Shown piece by piece: positions 9,126 to 18,968 of a stretch of 64,000 nucleotides of DNA. A program made the translations under genes and the position numbers. Source of the DNA: Acidobacteriota bacterium (lineage in GTDB: Bacteria; Acidobacteriota; Thermoanaerobaculia; Multivoradales; J023); assembly GCA_029263395.1 (NCBI GenBank), contig JAJCXO010000214.1, forward strand, positions 62,001-126,000, written 5' to 3'. The notes beneath the pieces were generated by a model. It had not been told where the DNA came from. It did no database searches and saw only the letters and a list, made by a program, of their open reading frames with translations. Numbering within the stretch: position 1 is the first letter of the stretch; each line of letters opens with the position of its first letter.

Positions 9126-10226
9126 TCAGCCGAAGAGGTTCTTGACCTTACTGAGCACGCTAGCGCCTTCGACATTGTCACCTTCGAAACTAGCAAGTTT
9201 TCGCAGCAACTCGAGGTGCTCTTCTTCGAGATCTTTGGGCCTTGGCACTCGCAACGCCACATGGACGATGTGATCTCCCCGATGATGGGAATTGAGATCC
9301 TTGATGCCCTTGCCCCGCAGCCGGAACTCATGCCCGGGGGACGTTCCGGGCGGCACTTTGATTGTCTCTTCATCATGCAAGCTCTCGACCTTGGCCGAAG
9401 TCCCGAGCACCAACTGGGAATAGCTGAGTTCGATCTGCTCATGGACATCAGAACCTTGTCGCTCAAATCGTTCATGAGGCTCTACCTGAATGAGAACATC
9501 GAGGTCACCCGGCGGACCACCGCGACGTCCATGCTCACCTTCACCCCGCAACCGAAGGCGAATCCCGGTGTCTACCCCTGCCGGTATGGTCACCTTGAGA
9601 TCACGTTCGTGTTCGGTGCGCCCATCACCTCGGCAGTCCGAGCAAGGATCGCTGACGATCTTGCCGTCTCCGGCACAATCTGGGCAGGGACGCGCAACCG
9701 AAAAGAAACCCTGGGTATAACGCACCCGCCCTTGGCCGCCACAGGTCCGACAAGGAACGAGCTGACCGGTCTTGCTGCCCGAGCCCGAACAAGTCTCGCA
9801 AGTCTCTAGACGTGGGACACGGATCTCGACCTCACGCCCAAAGGCCGCTTCTTCGAACGTCAGGCTGAGGTCATACCGCAGGTCGGCTCCCGGTGTCCCA
9901 CGGGACGAGCGTCGACGCCCGCCGCCCAGACCAAAAAGATCGCCTAGAACGTCCGAAAAATCGCCGAAGATCGAAGGATCGAAACCGCTGAAACCAGGCT
10001 GTTCTGCTTGATGACCGAAACGATCGTAGCGAGCTCGTTTTTCGGCGTCCGACAGCACAGCATAAGCCTCTGCCGACTCCTTGAACTTCTCTTCGGCTTC
10101 TGGGTTGCCCTGATTCCGGTCAGGGTGAAACTTCACCGCAAGTTTGCGGTAGGCGGATTTGATATCCGATGGAGAGGCGTCGCGAGCGACGCCGAGGACT
10201 TCGTAGTAGTCGCGTTTACTGGCCAT
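9126..10226 (-). CDS. dnaJ: Chaperone protein DnaJ
   Basis: A 366-residue type I DnaJ. The J domain has the HPD motif (VKFHPDRNQ, about residues 32-40). A G/F-rich linker contains [20 protein letters not shown]. Four zinc-finger repeats follow: [24 protein letters not shown] and CSDCRGDG. The C-terminal substrate-binding domains follow. It stimulates the DnaK ATPase and delivers unfolded proteins. It lies between dnaK (123 bases upstream) and prmA (6 bases downstream) in the heat-shock operon. Length and motifs are normal for the family. Confidence 0.97.
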   Translation of the reverse strand: MASKRDYYEVLGVARDASPSDIKSAYRKLAVKFHPDRNQGNPEAEEKFKESAEAYAVLSDAEKRARYDRFGHQAEQPGFSGFDPSIFGDFSDVLGDLFGLGGGRRRSSRGTPGADLRYDLSLTFEEAAFGREVEIRVPRLETCETCSGSGSKTGQLVPCRTCGGQGRVRYTQGFFSVARPCPDCAGDGKIVSDPCSDCRGDGRTEHERDLKVTIPAGVDTGIRLRLRGEGEHGRRGGPPGDLDVLIQVEPHERFERQGSDVHEQIELSYSQLVLGTSAKVESLHDEETIKVPPGTSPGHEFRLRGKGIKDLNSHHRGDHIVHVALRVPRPKDLEEEHLELLRKLASFEGDNVEGASVLSKVKNLFG

Positions 10227-10349
10227 TAGTGGTGGATTCTCCCGGCAAATCAGCCGAACGTCACAAGATCGGAACGCTGGAGTAGGACCTGATGGTTCAG
10301 GACCTGCGCAGTCGACCGCTCATAGCGGATCCAAGGTGTTTGCCCTGTT

Positions 10350-12173
10350 TCAGGTGCCGGCTTGGTCGGTTTTCTCTAGCATGATCTGCGAAAGTTTCTG
10401 AGAGATGGTATTAAGATCGAAAATTGCGGCTTCGAGATCGGATCGTTCATCTTCGTTGAGAGCCATCCGCGCACGCAGGAACGATTGATGAATCCGCTTC
10501 TTCTCTTTCTCGCCGACCGCATGCTGAAACTGTTCGAAGACGCGCTCGTTCGAGTAGATCAGACCTTCCAAACGATTCTTGAAGCGTCGCAACTCGCGCC
10601 GTTTTGCATCCTCTTGAGCGAACTCTTGAGCATCCTTCACCAAGCGATCAATTTCTTCGTTGGTGAGCCCACTCGAAGCATTGACTTCCATACCATGTTG
10701 CTGATTTGTTGCGAGATCTCGTGCTGACACGTTGACGATACCGTTGGAATCGATCGCGAAGGTGACTTCGATCTGCGGAACTCCCCGTGGTGCAGGTGGA
10801 ATCCCAACCAGCTCAAAACGTCCCAAAGAGCGGTTCTCTGCCGCGATCTCGCGCTCACCTTGCATACAGTGGATCTCGACCTTGTCTTGATTGTCGATCA
10901 CCGAGGTGAAAATCTGAGTGTTCTTGGTGGGAATGGTCGAATTACGCCCGATCAGTGTCGTAAACAAACCTCCGTGCGTTTCGATTCCCAGGGACAACGG
11001 AGTGACGTCGAGCAATACGACATCCTTGATCTCACCACGCAGAATGCCCGCCTGAATCGCGGCACCCATGGAGACGACCTCATCGGGATTGATTTCCCGA
11101 TTGGCGGCCTTGCCGAAGATGCGTTCAACGCTCTGGATTACGATTGGAGATCTAGTTTGACCTCCGACCAACAACACCTCGTCGATATCCTCTGGATCAA
11201 CATCCGCCGCTTCCATCGCTTCGAGACAAGGCCCCTCGGTGCGGTTCACTAATTCCTTGACCAGTTCTTCGAAGTGCGACCGTGTCAACGTACGCGAGAG
11301 GTGCCTTGGGCCACTCTCGTCAGCGGATATGAACGGTAGATTGATCGCGGCTTCTTCAGCTGTAGACAGTTCGCACTTGGCGCGCTCGCCGGCTTCCTTG
11401 AGTCTCTGAAGTGCCATACGATCAGTCCGTAGATCGATCCCAGTCTCTGCCTGAAACTCGGTAATCAACCAATCCATAATGCGCTGATCAAAATCTTCAC
11501 CACCTAGAAAGCTATCGCCAGAGGTACCACGAACCTCGAAAATCCCCTTTGAAAGCTCGAGTATGGAGATATCGAAGGTGCCTCCTCCAAGGTCATAGAT
11601 CGCGATCGTGTGATCGTCTTGATCTCGGTCGAAACCGTAGGCCAGCGCAGCAGCTGTCGGCTCGTTGATGATTCGACGGACCTCGAGGCCAGCAATCTTG
11701 CCAGCATCCTTGGTCGCTTGTCGCTGTGAATCATCGAAGTAGGCCGGTACTGTGACGATCGCCTCTTCAACCTCTTCGCCTAGTGCCTCCTGAGCAAAGT
11801 TCTTCAGCTCCGTCAAGATAAAAGCAGAAATCTCTTGCGGACTGTATTCGCGACTACGGATCAACACCCTCACGTCGCCGTTTTCAGCCTTCGACAGCGC
11901 AAAAGGTAGAACTTCCCGAGCTCGCTGGACCTCAGGATCGTCGTACTTACGTCCGATGAGACGCTTGACCGCAAACACGGTGTTCTGCGGGTTGGTTACA
12001 GCCTGCCGCTTGGCGATCTGGCCCACCAGCCGATCGTCATCGTCGGCAAAGGCTACAATCGACGCAGTTGTGCGGCTGCCCTCCCGATTGGGCAAAACCT
12101 TGGGGGCCAAGGCGTCAACGACTGCGACGCAACAGTTGGTCGTCCCCAAGTCGATTCCGATGATCTTTCCCAC
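10350..12173 (-). CDS. dnaK: Chaperone protein DnaK (Hsp70)
   Basis: A 607-residue Hsp70. The actin-like ATPase domain starts [18 protein letters not shown] and contains [32 protein letters not shown] and [12 protein letters not shown]. The substrate-binding domain contains [13 protein letters not shown]. The lid is short and there is no disordered acidic tail, making the protein about 30 residues shorter than E. coli DnaK. The start codon is GTG. Works with GrpE (nucleotide exchange) and DnaJ from the same operon to fold and protect cytosolic proteins. Confidence 0.97.
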   Translation of the reverse strand: MGKIIGIDLGTTNCCVAVVDALAPKVLPNREGSRTTASIVAFADDDDRLVGQIAKRQAVTNPQNTVFAVKRLIGRKYDDPEVQRAREVLPFALSKAENGDVRVLIRSREYSPQEISAFILTELKNFAQEALGEEVEEAIVTVPAYFDDSQRQATKDAGKIAGLEVRRIINEPTAAALAYGFDRDQDDHTIAIYDLGGGTFDISILELSKGIFEVRGTSGDSFLGGEDFDQRIMDWLITEFQAETGIDLRTDRMALQRLKEAGERAKCELSTAEEAAINLPFISADESGPRHLSRTLTRSHFEELVKELVNRTEGPCLEAMEAADVDPEDIDEVLLVGGQTRSPIVIQSVERIFGKAANREINPDEVVSMGAAIQAGILRGEIKDVVLLDVTPLSLGIETHGGLFTTLIGRNSTIPTKNTQIFTSVIDNQDKVEIHCMQGEREIAAENRSLGRFELVGIPPAPRGVPQIEVTFAIDSNGIVNVSARDLATNQQHGMEVNASSGLTNEEIDRLVKDAQEFAQEDAKRRELRRFKNRLEGLIYSNERVFEQFQHAVGEKEKKRIHQSFLRARMALNEDERSDLEAAIFDLNTISQKLSQIMLEKTDQAGT

Positions 12174-12218
12174 GGCGCTTCGTCTCTCGATGTTGCTGAC
12201 TCAGGGCCTGCTCCGGAT

Positions 12219-12282
12219 GCCATGACCAGGGTGGCCATGACCAGGGTGCCCCCCAAGGACCCAGTAGGCGCCGCAGGCGCCT
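12219..12282. repeat. 15-bp tandem duplication plus GC-rich hairpin in the grpE-dnaK gap
   Basis: Two identical adjacent copies of GCCATGACCAGGGTG (12219-12233, 12234-12248), followed by a perfect stem-loop AGGCGCC, loop GCA, GGCGCCT (12266-12282). They lie in the 122-base gap between grpE and dnaK. The hairpin has no T run; it could slow transcription or protect processed mRNA ends, but no role is shown. Confidence 0.6.
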
Positions 12283-12295
12283 TCAGGTCGTCATG

Positions 12296-13018
12296 TCAGT
12301 CGGATTGGTCGGTAGCTCCTTCCGAATCATCTTCTGGCTTACTACCAGGCATCGCGACAAAAACCATCGCAGGACGCAGCAGGCGATCATGCAGAACATA
12401 TCCGCTTTGCATCTCCTTGGTCACCATCGGTACCTCGACCTCAGCACTTTCTTCTCGGGCCACGGCCTCGTGTACCTTGGGATCAAATGGCTTGCCCGTC
12501 GCTTCGACTCGTTTCACCCCATGGCGACGCAAAATCTCCTGCTGCTGCCGGATGATCATCTCGAGACCGAGTTTGAGGTCTTCCATACTTCCGGAAGACT
12601 CCATTGCACGCTCAAAATTGTCGAGAACGCCGAGGAAGTCTTTGAACAGGTCAAAGTTGGCGAACCGACGCTGAGCTTGCTTCTCCCTCTCTGATCGCTT
12701 GCGGTAGTTGTCGAAATCAGCCAGCGTCCGCATGAGGCGATCCCGCAAGCCACTGGTCTCAGACTCGAGCCGGCTGCGATCAGACTCCGTGTCTGGAGAC
12801 TCATCGTTCGCGCCCTTTACATCTATCTCGTCGGTATCGTCGATCACTGGATCCACCTGTTTCGAGCGATCGACCGCTGCGACCGCATCTTTGAAGACCT
12901 CGTCTATATCGGCCGGAGCATGCTCATCGAGATCGAGCTCATAATGATTCTCGGCCACGTCATGATCAGGCTCTGTCACGCCGGATGCCTCAGAGCCTTG
13001 GGTCGGATGCTTGTCCAT
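12296..13018 (-). CDS. grpE: Nucleotide exchange factor GrpE
   Basis: A 240-residue GrpE. The first 95 residues are acidic and likely disordered (many Asp/Glu). A coiled coil leading into DFDNYRKRSEREKQ and the FLGVLDNFERAM segment is typical. The C-terminal beta domain holds GVKRVEATGKPFDPKVHEAV, the family hallmark. It releases ADP from DnaK. The start ATG 13016-13018 has AGGAG 11 bases upstream, overlapping the region just after the hrcA stop, so the two genes are tightly linked. Confidence 0.96.
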   Translation of the reverse strand: MDKHPTQGSEASGVTEPDHDVAENHYELDLDEHAPADIDEVFKDAVAAVDRSKQVDPVIDDTDEIDVKGANDESPDTESDRSRLESETSGLRDRLMRTLADFDNYRKRSEREKQAQRRFANFDLFKDFLGVLDNFERAMESSGSMEDLKLGLEMIIRQQQEILRRHGVKRVEATGKPFDPKVHEAVAREESAEVEVPMVTKEMQSGYVLHDRLLRPAMVFVAMPGSKPEDDSEGATDQSD

Positions 13019-13030
13019 CTGCGAAAACTC

Positions 13031-14116
13031 CTACTTGGTACTCCCAGAGGCCAGAGCTCGGCTCAAAGTCTCACCCAAATAGCGCACCAGGGGAACCACT
13101 CTTGGATACTCCATTCTCGACGGGCCCAGGATACCGAGACTACCCAGGGTCGTCTCTCCAACACCGTACGACGTCGCAACAAGACTGAAATCAAGTTCCG
13201 AAGTCACGTCGCTGTCTTCACCAATGAACACGCGAACACCGTCACCTTTTAGGCACTTGTTGAGCATTTTCACCAATCGTGCCTTGTCGGCAAACGTGTC
13301 GAGCATCCGTCTGACATGACCGAGGTCCGACAACTCGGGCTTGTCCAACAGGCTGGTCGTTCCTTCCACCAGCACCTCTTTCGTCGCTGAACCATCTACC
13401 GCACGCCTGGCCAACGTAATCGCTGCAGAGAGCCAGCGGTCAACATCCGCTCGTTCGGCATCCATCATCTGCAGTAATTGATCGCGGATCTCGGAGAGAC
13501 GTTGCCCGGCATAGGTGTGAGTCACATAGTTGGCTGTCCGGACCAACTCTTCACGAGAAAGCTCTTCCTCGACTTCGATGACGAGATGATCCAGAAATCC
13601 AGTGGTCGAAACCATGACACAGAGGACTCTTTTAGGCCCCAAGGACACAAAATCCATCGACTTGAGAAAGATCTCCTCGATCGAAGGCGTCAACACGATC
13701 CCCACTTGGTCGGAAAGCTCAGACAAGAGGTGTGTTGCGGCATTCATAAGATGGTCGGTGTCGTTCGAAGCGTCGAGGAGGTAGTCCTCGATGTAGCTCT
13801 GCTCGTTGATCGAGATCTTACGCATCTGCATCAGGCTCTCGACGTACAACCGATAGGCGGCAACCGTCGGAACACGACCGGCCGAGGTGTGTGGCTGGGC
13901 CAGAAGCCCTGATTCCTCCAAGTCTGCCATGATATTACGGATGCTTGCTGCTGAAAGGCTGTGCTGGGCATGCTTCGATACGGCCCGGGAACTCACTGGC
14001 TCCCCGCTGAGGATGTGCGTGTAGATGATGTCCTTGAGGATCTCCCGATCACGCGGATTGAGCGAACTGCTATCCACAGCCATGTCCAGTCGCGTCGCAG
14101 ATCTGTTGAGTGACAC
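13031..14116 (-). CDS. hrcA: Heat-inducible transcription repressor HrcA
   Basis: A 361-residue HrcA. It has an N-terminal winged helix (LNPRDREILKDIIYTHILSG, then GEPVSSRAVSK and SIRNIMADLEESGLL), the HTSAGRVPT motif that defines the family, and C-terminal GAF-like domains. It starts at GTG 14114-14116, with AGGAGA about 6 bases upstream. HrcA normally represses its own heat-shock operon by binding the CIRCE inverted repeat. I looked for a CIRCE sequence (TTAGCACTC-N9-GAGTGCTAA) in the 290 bases upstream and saw none. It is first in the operon hrcA-grpE-dnaK-dnaJ-prmA. Confidence 0.96.
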   Translation of the reverse strand: MSLNRSATRLDMAVDSSSLNPRDREILKDIIYTHILSGEPVSSRAVSKHAQHSLSAASIRNIMADLEESGLLAQPHTSAGRVPTVAAYRLYVESLMQMRKISINEQSYIEDYLLDASNDTDHLMNAATHLLSELSDQVGIVLTPSIEEIFLKSMDFVSLGPKRVLCVMVSTTGFLDHLVIEVEEELSREELVRTANYVTHTYAGQRLSEIRDQLLQMMDAERADVDRWLSAAITLARRAVDGSATKEVLVEGTTSLLDKPELSDLGHVRRMLDTFADKARLVKMLNKCLKGDGVRVFIGEDSDVTSELDFSLVATSYGVGETTLGSLGILGPSRMEYPRVVPLVRYLGETLSRALASGSTK

Positions 14117-14406
14117 CGGTTCTCCTGATAGACGGTCGAAGCTTGCCGTTTCTTGTTCTCTTCTCGACCAAACGCTCCCTTGGCCAGCGTCCTGGTCGCG
14201 AACAAGGCTTCTCGAGAGGACTTCACGAGACTGAGGCTGCGCACGGCAGAACCAGGCACGAACTCACCCACTCTTCAGCAGCCGGCTATTGTACCTTATG
14301 CTCGCAACTGTAGTCTTGTATCTGTGAAGTTTAGCGTCGGCAGTTGTCGTTGACCACCTATAGACCAACTGCTAAGCTTCCCAATTCCTCCAAGGGGAAT
14401 CCAGCC
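14117..14406. other. Divergent promoter region of hrcA and mglA-like gene
   Basis: This gap must contain promoters for the heat-shock operon (minus) and the GTPase-nrdR-lon series (plus). I find no CIRCE element and no clear sigma-70 hexamer pair on either strand. Confidence 0.4.
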
Positions 14407-15930
14407 ATGGTCTTCTTCAATTACAGCACCATGCAGATGGCTGCAAAAGTCGTCTACTACGGTCCAGGCTTGTGTGGCAAGACTACCAACTTGCAATGGA
14501 TCTTCGAGCATACGTCCACCGAATCTCGTGGCGAGATGGTGTCCCTCGCCACTGAGACAGATCGTACGCTTTTTTTTGACCTTCTCCCGATCGACGTTGG
14601 CTCGATCGCTGGCTTCAGTACACGCATCCAGCTCTACACCGTGCCTGGGCAGGTGTTCTACAACACTACCCGCAAACTCGTGCTCAAGGGGGTCGATGGC
14701 GTCGTCTTCGTCGCCGACTCTCAACGCCCGATGTTGCAAGCCAACGCGGAGTCCTTCCAGAATCTCGAAGAGAACTTGGCGGAGATGGGCCTGTCACTCG
14801 ACAACATCCCTGTCGTTCTTCAATACAACAAGCAGGATTTGCCGGGAATCTGCTCCTCCGAAGAGATGGATCAGGCTCTCAACCGCCAAGAATGGCCTGC
14901 GATACCGGCATCGGCAATTAATGGCGATGGTGTCTTCGAAACTCTCAAGATGATTTCGAAGGCAACTCTGCTGGCACTGAAAAAGCGACTGACCAAGAGC
15001 CGTCCCGACGGCTCGGGTGCAGGGGCTGCGAAGCGGCCGATACCACCGGTAGCCCGGCCGCCGAATCCCCAACGGGCTGCTCCGATCAAAAGACCGAGTC
15101 CGTCGCCTTCCGTGGCAACCATGGCCAAGCCGCCCGCAGCTTCAACAGCGGTGGGCGAGCAACGGCTAGCCACGGCAGCAAGCCCTCGACCAACCGCGTT
15201 GAGGGATTCGCAAGCCTCGGTGGAGGTTGACTTGGAGCCACCGGCGCTAGAAGTTGCCGAGCCGAAGACAACTTCGCTGAGTGACTCGCAGGCAAGACGC
15301 GCAGGCGCGCCGGAAGAACCGCTGGAAGCATCGATTTCCGAGCCGAAACCGACTTTGTTGGAAGATTCCGAATCGACGACTAGTGAAGAATCCGAGCCAT
15401 TGGCTGCGGTGATGGATCCTGAACCATCGGAAGCCGCTCCCCCACCGCTGGATACCGACGATATAGCGCCGCTGAGAGCGACAGGCACTCAACCTGAGAC
15501 CCCAGCAGCAGCCTCTGGTCTGGAGGATAGAACTTCTCGACCAACCGAGAGAGTCGAAGAAAAGGCCCAACCTGCAGACCCCAAGCCTGCTGGCAAATCT
15601 GCCAGCCCAACAGCTCCGCCGCGCAAAGCACGAGGACGATCCTCCGGCTTCGACGCTCTCGAGGAACTAGAAAAGCTCCGGCGCCAAGCCGTCGCGCCAA
15701 AAATCGTTTCGCCTGGCAACGGCAAGCACGAAATCAACCGCGACATCCGGATGAAACTGAATCGTGCAGACTTCAGCCGAGCTCATCACGTCTCCTTGAC
15801 TCTTCAGATCGAAGACGCAGAACGCCAAGCCGTCGATGAAGCGAGGCACCTGCACATCGATATCGGCGAAGCTGGATCGATCGAAGAATTCCTTTTACGC
15901 CTCAATATCGCCTTGCATAGCTCCACCTAG
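14407..15930 (+). CDS. MglA-like small GTPase with long C-terminal extension
   Basis: The first 195 residues are a Ras-like MglA domain: P-loop GPGLCGKTT at 19-27, the MglA-type TVPGQVFYN in place of the usual DxxG motif, and NKQDLPG for guanine recognition. MglA proteins switch cell polarity and motility. After this comes an extension of about 310 residues: a Pro/Ala/Ser/Glu-rich linker (about residues 205-410), then a folded-looking C-terminal segment (about 410-507, with RSSGFDALEELEKLRRQ and HHVSLTLQIEDAERQ). Standard MglA is about 195 residues and has no such tail. The start ATG 14407 has AAGGGGAA 8 bases upstream and is preferred over one 21 codons earlier. No MglB is adjacent. The tail function is unknown. 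Confidence 0.88.
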   Translation: MVFFNYSTMQMAAKVVYYGPGLCGKTTNLQWIFEHTSTESRGEMVSLATETDRTLFFDLLPIDVGSIAGFSTRIQLYTVPGQVFYNTTRKLVLKGVDGVVFVADSQRPMLQANAESFQNLEENLAEMGLSLDNIPVVLQYNKQDLPGICSSEEMDQALNRQEWPAIPASAINGDGVFETLKMISKATLLALKKRLTKSRPDGSGAGAAKRPIPPVARPPNPQRAAPIKRPSPSPSVATMAKPPAASTAVGEQRLATAASPRPTALRDSQASVEVDLEPPALEVAEPKTTSLSDSQARRAGAPEEPLEASISEPKPTLLEDSESTTSEESEPLAAVMDPEPSEAAPPPLDTDDIAPLRATGTQPETPAAASGLEDRTSRPTERVEEKAQPADPKPAGKSASPTAPPRKARGRSSGFDALEELEKLRRQAVAPKIVSPGNGKHEINRDIRMKLNRADFSRAHHVSLTLQIEDAERQAVDEARHLHIDIGEAGSIEEFLLRLNIALHSST

Positions 15931-15954
15931 GGTGCCCAGTCGAGGCTCGACGAC

Positions 15955-16425
15955 ATGAACTGCCCGTTCTGTTCGAAGAACAACGACCGCGTCGTCGATT
16001 CGCGCGAGAGCCGTGACGGCGCCATGATTCGACGGCGACGTGAGTGCCTCGAATGCGGTCGACGATTCACTTCGTACGAACAAATTGAGAACATCCCATA
16101 CCTCGTCGTGAAATCCGATGGCCGCCGCGAGGAATTCAGCCGCTCCAAGCTTCTGAGCGGCTTGATGAAGGCCTGCGAGAAAAGAACCATTCCCGCGAAG
16201 AGACAAGAAGACATTGCCGAGTTGATCGAGCAACGTCTACATCTCAAAGAAGATCGCGAAATCTCCACTCAGGAAATCGGGGCGACGGTTATGGAGGAGC
16301 TCCGCAAACTCGACCCAGTCGCTTACGTACGCTTCGCATCTGTCTATCGCAGATTCGAGGATATCGGCGCCTTCGTGGACGAAGTCCAAAGCCTCCTCAA
16401 CCAGCCTACCTCGACAGCCGACTGA
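15955..16425 (+). CDS. nrdR: Transcriptional repressor NrdR
   Basis: A 156-residue NrdR. The N-terminal zinc ribbon is CPFC...CLECGRRF (residues 3-34), starting with the invariant MNCPFC, and the ATP-cone domain follows (VVKSDGRREEFSRSKLL, with YRRFEDIGAF near the end). It senses ATP/dATP and represses ribonucleotide reductase genes. No reductase gene is present in the window, so it acts in trans. It lies 24 bases after the GTPase gene and 61 bases before lon, so the three may form one transcript. Confidence 0.97.
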   Translation: MNCPFCSKNNDRVVDSRESRDGAMIRRRRECLECGRRFTSYEQIENIPYLVVKSDGRREEFSRSKLLSGLMKACEKRTIPAKRQEDIAELIEQRLHLKEDREISTQEIGATVMEELRKLDPVAYVRFASVYRRFEDIGAFVDEVQSLLNQPTSTAD

Positions 16426-16486
16426 TAGGGCCGTCCCTGTAGCCAGGCTGTTGAACATCCCGGCATGGGCAAACGGGGCCACGTAG

Positions 16487-18859
16487 ATGTTCCAGGACGA
16501 CCTTCCGTTCGGCGAAAGCCATAACGTCAAACTCCCCGACGTGATTCCGGTTCTGCCGCTCAAAGAAGCGGTTGTTTTCCCTTACATTGTGGTCCCACTC
16601 TCGCTCGGACCCGAGAAAAGTGTACTGGCCGTGGACCAGGCTCTGGGAGACGATCGCCTAGTGATGCTAGTAGCCCAAAGAGATCCGAGTATCGACGACC
16701 CGCCCTCGGATCAACTTCGTGAAATTGGCACCGTCAGCATGATCATGCGGATGCTGAAGTTACCTGACGGCCGCGTTCGTATTCTGGTCCAGGGTCTTGC
16801 CCGAGCTCGACTAGAAAGCCTGAGCCAGACCGTACCCTTTCTCAAGGGTCGCATTCAACGCCTTGATCCTGCAAAGGACAAGCCTCTCGATCTTGAAGGA
16901 CAAGCCTTGGTTCGCAACGTTCGAGACAACCTTGAAAAGGCGATTCACCTCGGCAAGAACATCTCGCCAGAGGTCATGGTCGTAGCAGCGAATATTGAAG
17001 ACCCAGGTCGTTTGGCGGATCTCTCGGCCAGCAACTTAGACCTCAGCACGGAAGACGCTCAAAAGCTTCTCGAAACGATCGAACCGATCCCTCGACTCCT
17101 AATGGTCAACGAGCACCTACATCGTGAGGTTGAAGTGCTCGACATGCAAGCTGCGATTTCATCGCAGGCTCGAGAGGAGATCGACCGCAGCCAAAGAGAA
17201 TTTTTCTTGCGCCAACAGCTCAAGGCGATCCAGCAAGAATTAGGTGATGACGACGAATTTGCCGAAGAGATCGCCACCTACAGACAACTAGCGAAGGACA
17301 AAGATCTACCGAAAGACGCCTTCGAAGAATTGGAAAAGCAGATTCGGAGGCTCGAGAGGTCTCATCCTGACAGTGCTGAGAACAGCATCATCCGTACGTA
17401 TCTCGACTGGCTGACGGGCTTGCCCTGGTGTGTCTCGAGCGCCGACAATCTGGATCTCGAGAATGCACGCGCTGTGCTCGATGTAGACCACTATGACCTC
17501 GACCAGGTCAAAGAGAGGATCATCGAGACCCTTGCTGTTCGCAAGCTCAAGCCAGACGCCAAGGGCCCCATCTTGTGTTTCGTCGGGCCGCCCGGAGTCG
17601 GAAAAACTTCTCTTGGAAAATCGATCGCTCGTGCTCTCGATCGAAAGTTCGTTCGCGTCTCCCTCGGCGGAGTTCGAGACGAAGCCGAAGTGCGTGGACA
17701 TCGGCGGACCTACGTTGGCGCGATGCCGGGACGCATCATCCAGGGTCTATTTCAGGCCGGGACCAACAACCCAGTCTTCATGCTCGACGAAATCGACAAG
17801 ATCGGCATGAATCATCGCGGTGACCCATCTTCCGCTTTACTCGAAGTGCTGGACCCCGAGCAAAACTCTGGTTTTCGCGATCACTATCTTGGAGTTGCCT
17901 ACGACCTCTCCTCAGTGTTGTTCATAACTACCGCCAATCTACTCGAACCGATCCAGCCTGCATTTCGCGACCGAATGGAAATCATCAGACTCAGCGGCTA
18001 TACAGAGCAGGACAAGCTCGAAATCGCACGACGCCACCTGATACCCAAACAGTTGAACGAAAACGGGCTCACAAAGTCTCAGCTGCGTTTCTCCAAGCAG
18101 GGCCTAAAGAAGATCATTCAAGGCCATACACGCGAAGTAGGCCTACGCAATCTCGAACGAGAGCTTGCAGCAATATGCCGGAAGATTGCCGTCAAAGTAG
18201 CTCGTGGAAAGAATGTCAGCTTGTCCATCCGGCCCCCACAAGTCAAACGTTTTCTTGGGCCAGCAAAACACTTCAACGAGTCGCTACTCGACCGTCATCG
18301 CGTAGGTATCGCCACCGGTTTGGCGTGGACCGCGAACGGAGGGGACCTGCTGATCATCGAAGCCGTCTCGGTCCCCGGCGACGGTAAGCTGCACCTCACT
18401 GGCCAACTCGGCGACGTTATGAAGGAGTCTGGGCAAACAGCCTTATCCTACGCTCACACCCTGTCGGCCACAGGCTGCTACGATAAGAAATTCTTTGCAC
18501 ATCACGACATTCATGTTCACGCACCAGCGGGTTCGATTCCCAAAGATGGCCCCTCCGCAGGTATCACTATCGCTACCGCAATCCTTTCAATGTTGACTGG
18601 CCTCAAAGTCGACCGCAAAGTCGCAATGACCGGAGAAATCACCCTAAGAGGGGCCATCTTGCCTATCGGCGGATTGAAAGAGAAAGCGCTGGCCGCCCAT
18701 GCAGCAGGAATCGAAAAGATAATCATTCCTCAGAGCAATCAACGAGACGCGACTCAACTTCCACCGCGCCTCCGTAAGAAGCTCGACTTTCACTTTGCCG
18801 ACACTATGGAAGATGTTCTCGAGCATGCACTGATCGGGTGGCGCCGCAACAAAATCTAG
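16487..18859 (+). CDS. lon: ATP-dependent protease Lon
   Basis: A 790-residue LonA. The N-terminal substrate-binding domain starts VIPVLPLKEAVVFPYIVVPL. The central AAA+ module has Walker A GPPGVGKTS and Walker B VFMLDEIDK. The C-terminal protease domain has the Ser in PKDGPSAGI (about residue 690) and the Lys in GGLKEKAL (about residue 733), the catalytic dyad. It degrades misfolded and regulatory proteins in the cytosol. Length matches E. coli Lon (784). The start ATG 16487 has GGGG about 10 bases upstream, a modest ribosome site. Its position near the heat-shock operon fits a proteostasis neighbourhood, though it reads the other way. Confidence 0.97.
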   Translation: MFQDDLPFGESHNVKLPDVIPVLPLKEAVVFPYIVVPLSLGPEKSVLAVDQALGDDRLVMLVAQRDPSIDDPPSDQLREIGTVSMIMRMLKLPDGRVRILVQGLARARLESLSQTVPFLKGRIQRLDPAKDKPLDLEGQALVRNVRDNLEKAIHLGKNISPEVMVVAANIEDPGRLADLSASNLDLSTEDAQKLLETIEPIPRLLMVNEHLHREVEVLDMQAAISSQAREEIDRSQREFFLRQQLKAIQQELGDDDEFAEEIATYRQLAKDKDLPKDAFEELEKQIRRLERSHPDSAENSIIRTYLDWLTGLPWCVSSADNLDLENARAVLDVDHYDLDQVKERIIETLAVRKLKPDAKGPILCFVGPPGVGKTSLGKSIARALDRKFVRVSLGGVRDEAEVRGHRRTYVGAMPGRIIQGLFQAGTNNPVFMLDEIDKIGMNHRGDPSSALLEVLDPEQNSGFRDHYLGVAYDLSSVLFITTANLLEPIQPAFRDRMEIIRLSGYTEQDKLEIARRHLIPKQLNENGLTKSQLRFSKQGLKKIIQGHTREVGLRNLERELAAICRKIAVKVARGKNVSLSIRPPQVKRFLGPAKHFNESLLDRHRVGIATGLAWTANGGDLLIIEAVSVPGDGKLHLTGQLGDVMKESGQTALSYAHTLSATGCYDKKFFAHHDIHVHAPAGSIPKDGPSAGITIATAILSMLTGLKVDRKVAMTGEITLRGAILPIGGLKEKALAAHAAGIEKIIIPQSNQRDATQLPPRLRKKLDFHFADTMEDVLEHALIGWRRNKI

Positions 18860-18968
18860 GACCCTGTTTGCTTGTTCGCTTCTCAGTTCATGATCTTGCC
18901 AGGCAATGATTGTGCGACCACCGTATGGGTCCCAGGCAAACAAGGCAAGACTCATTTTGGGATCCAAT

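Noticed and set aside
18860-18968. TPP riboswitch ahead of thiL
   Set aside because: No CTGAGA-type core or matching stems were seen in the short gap.
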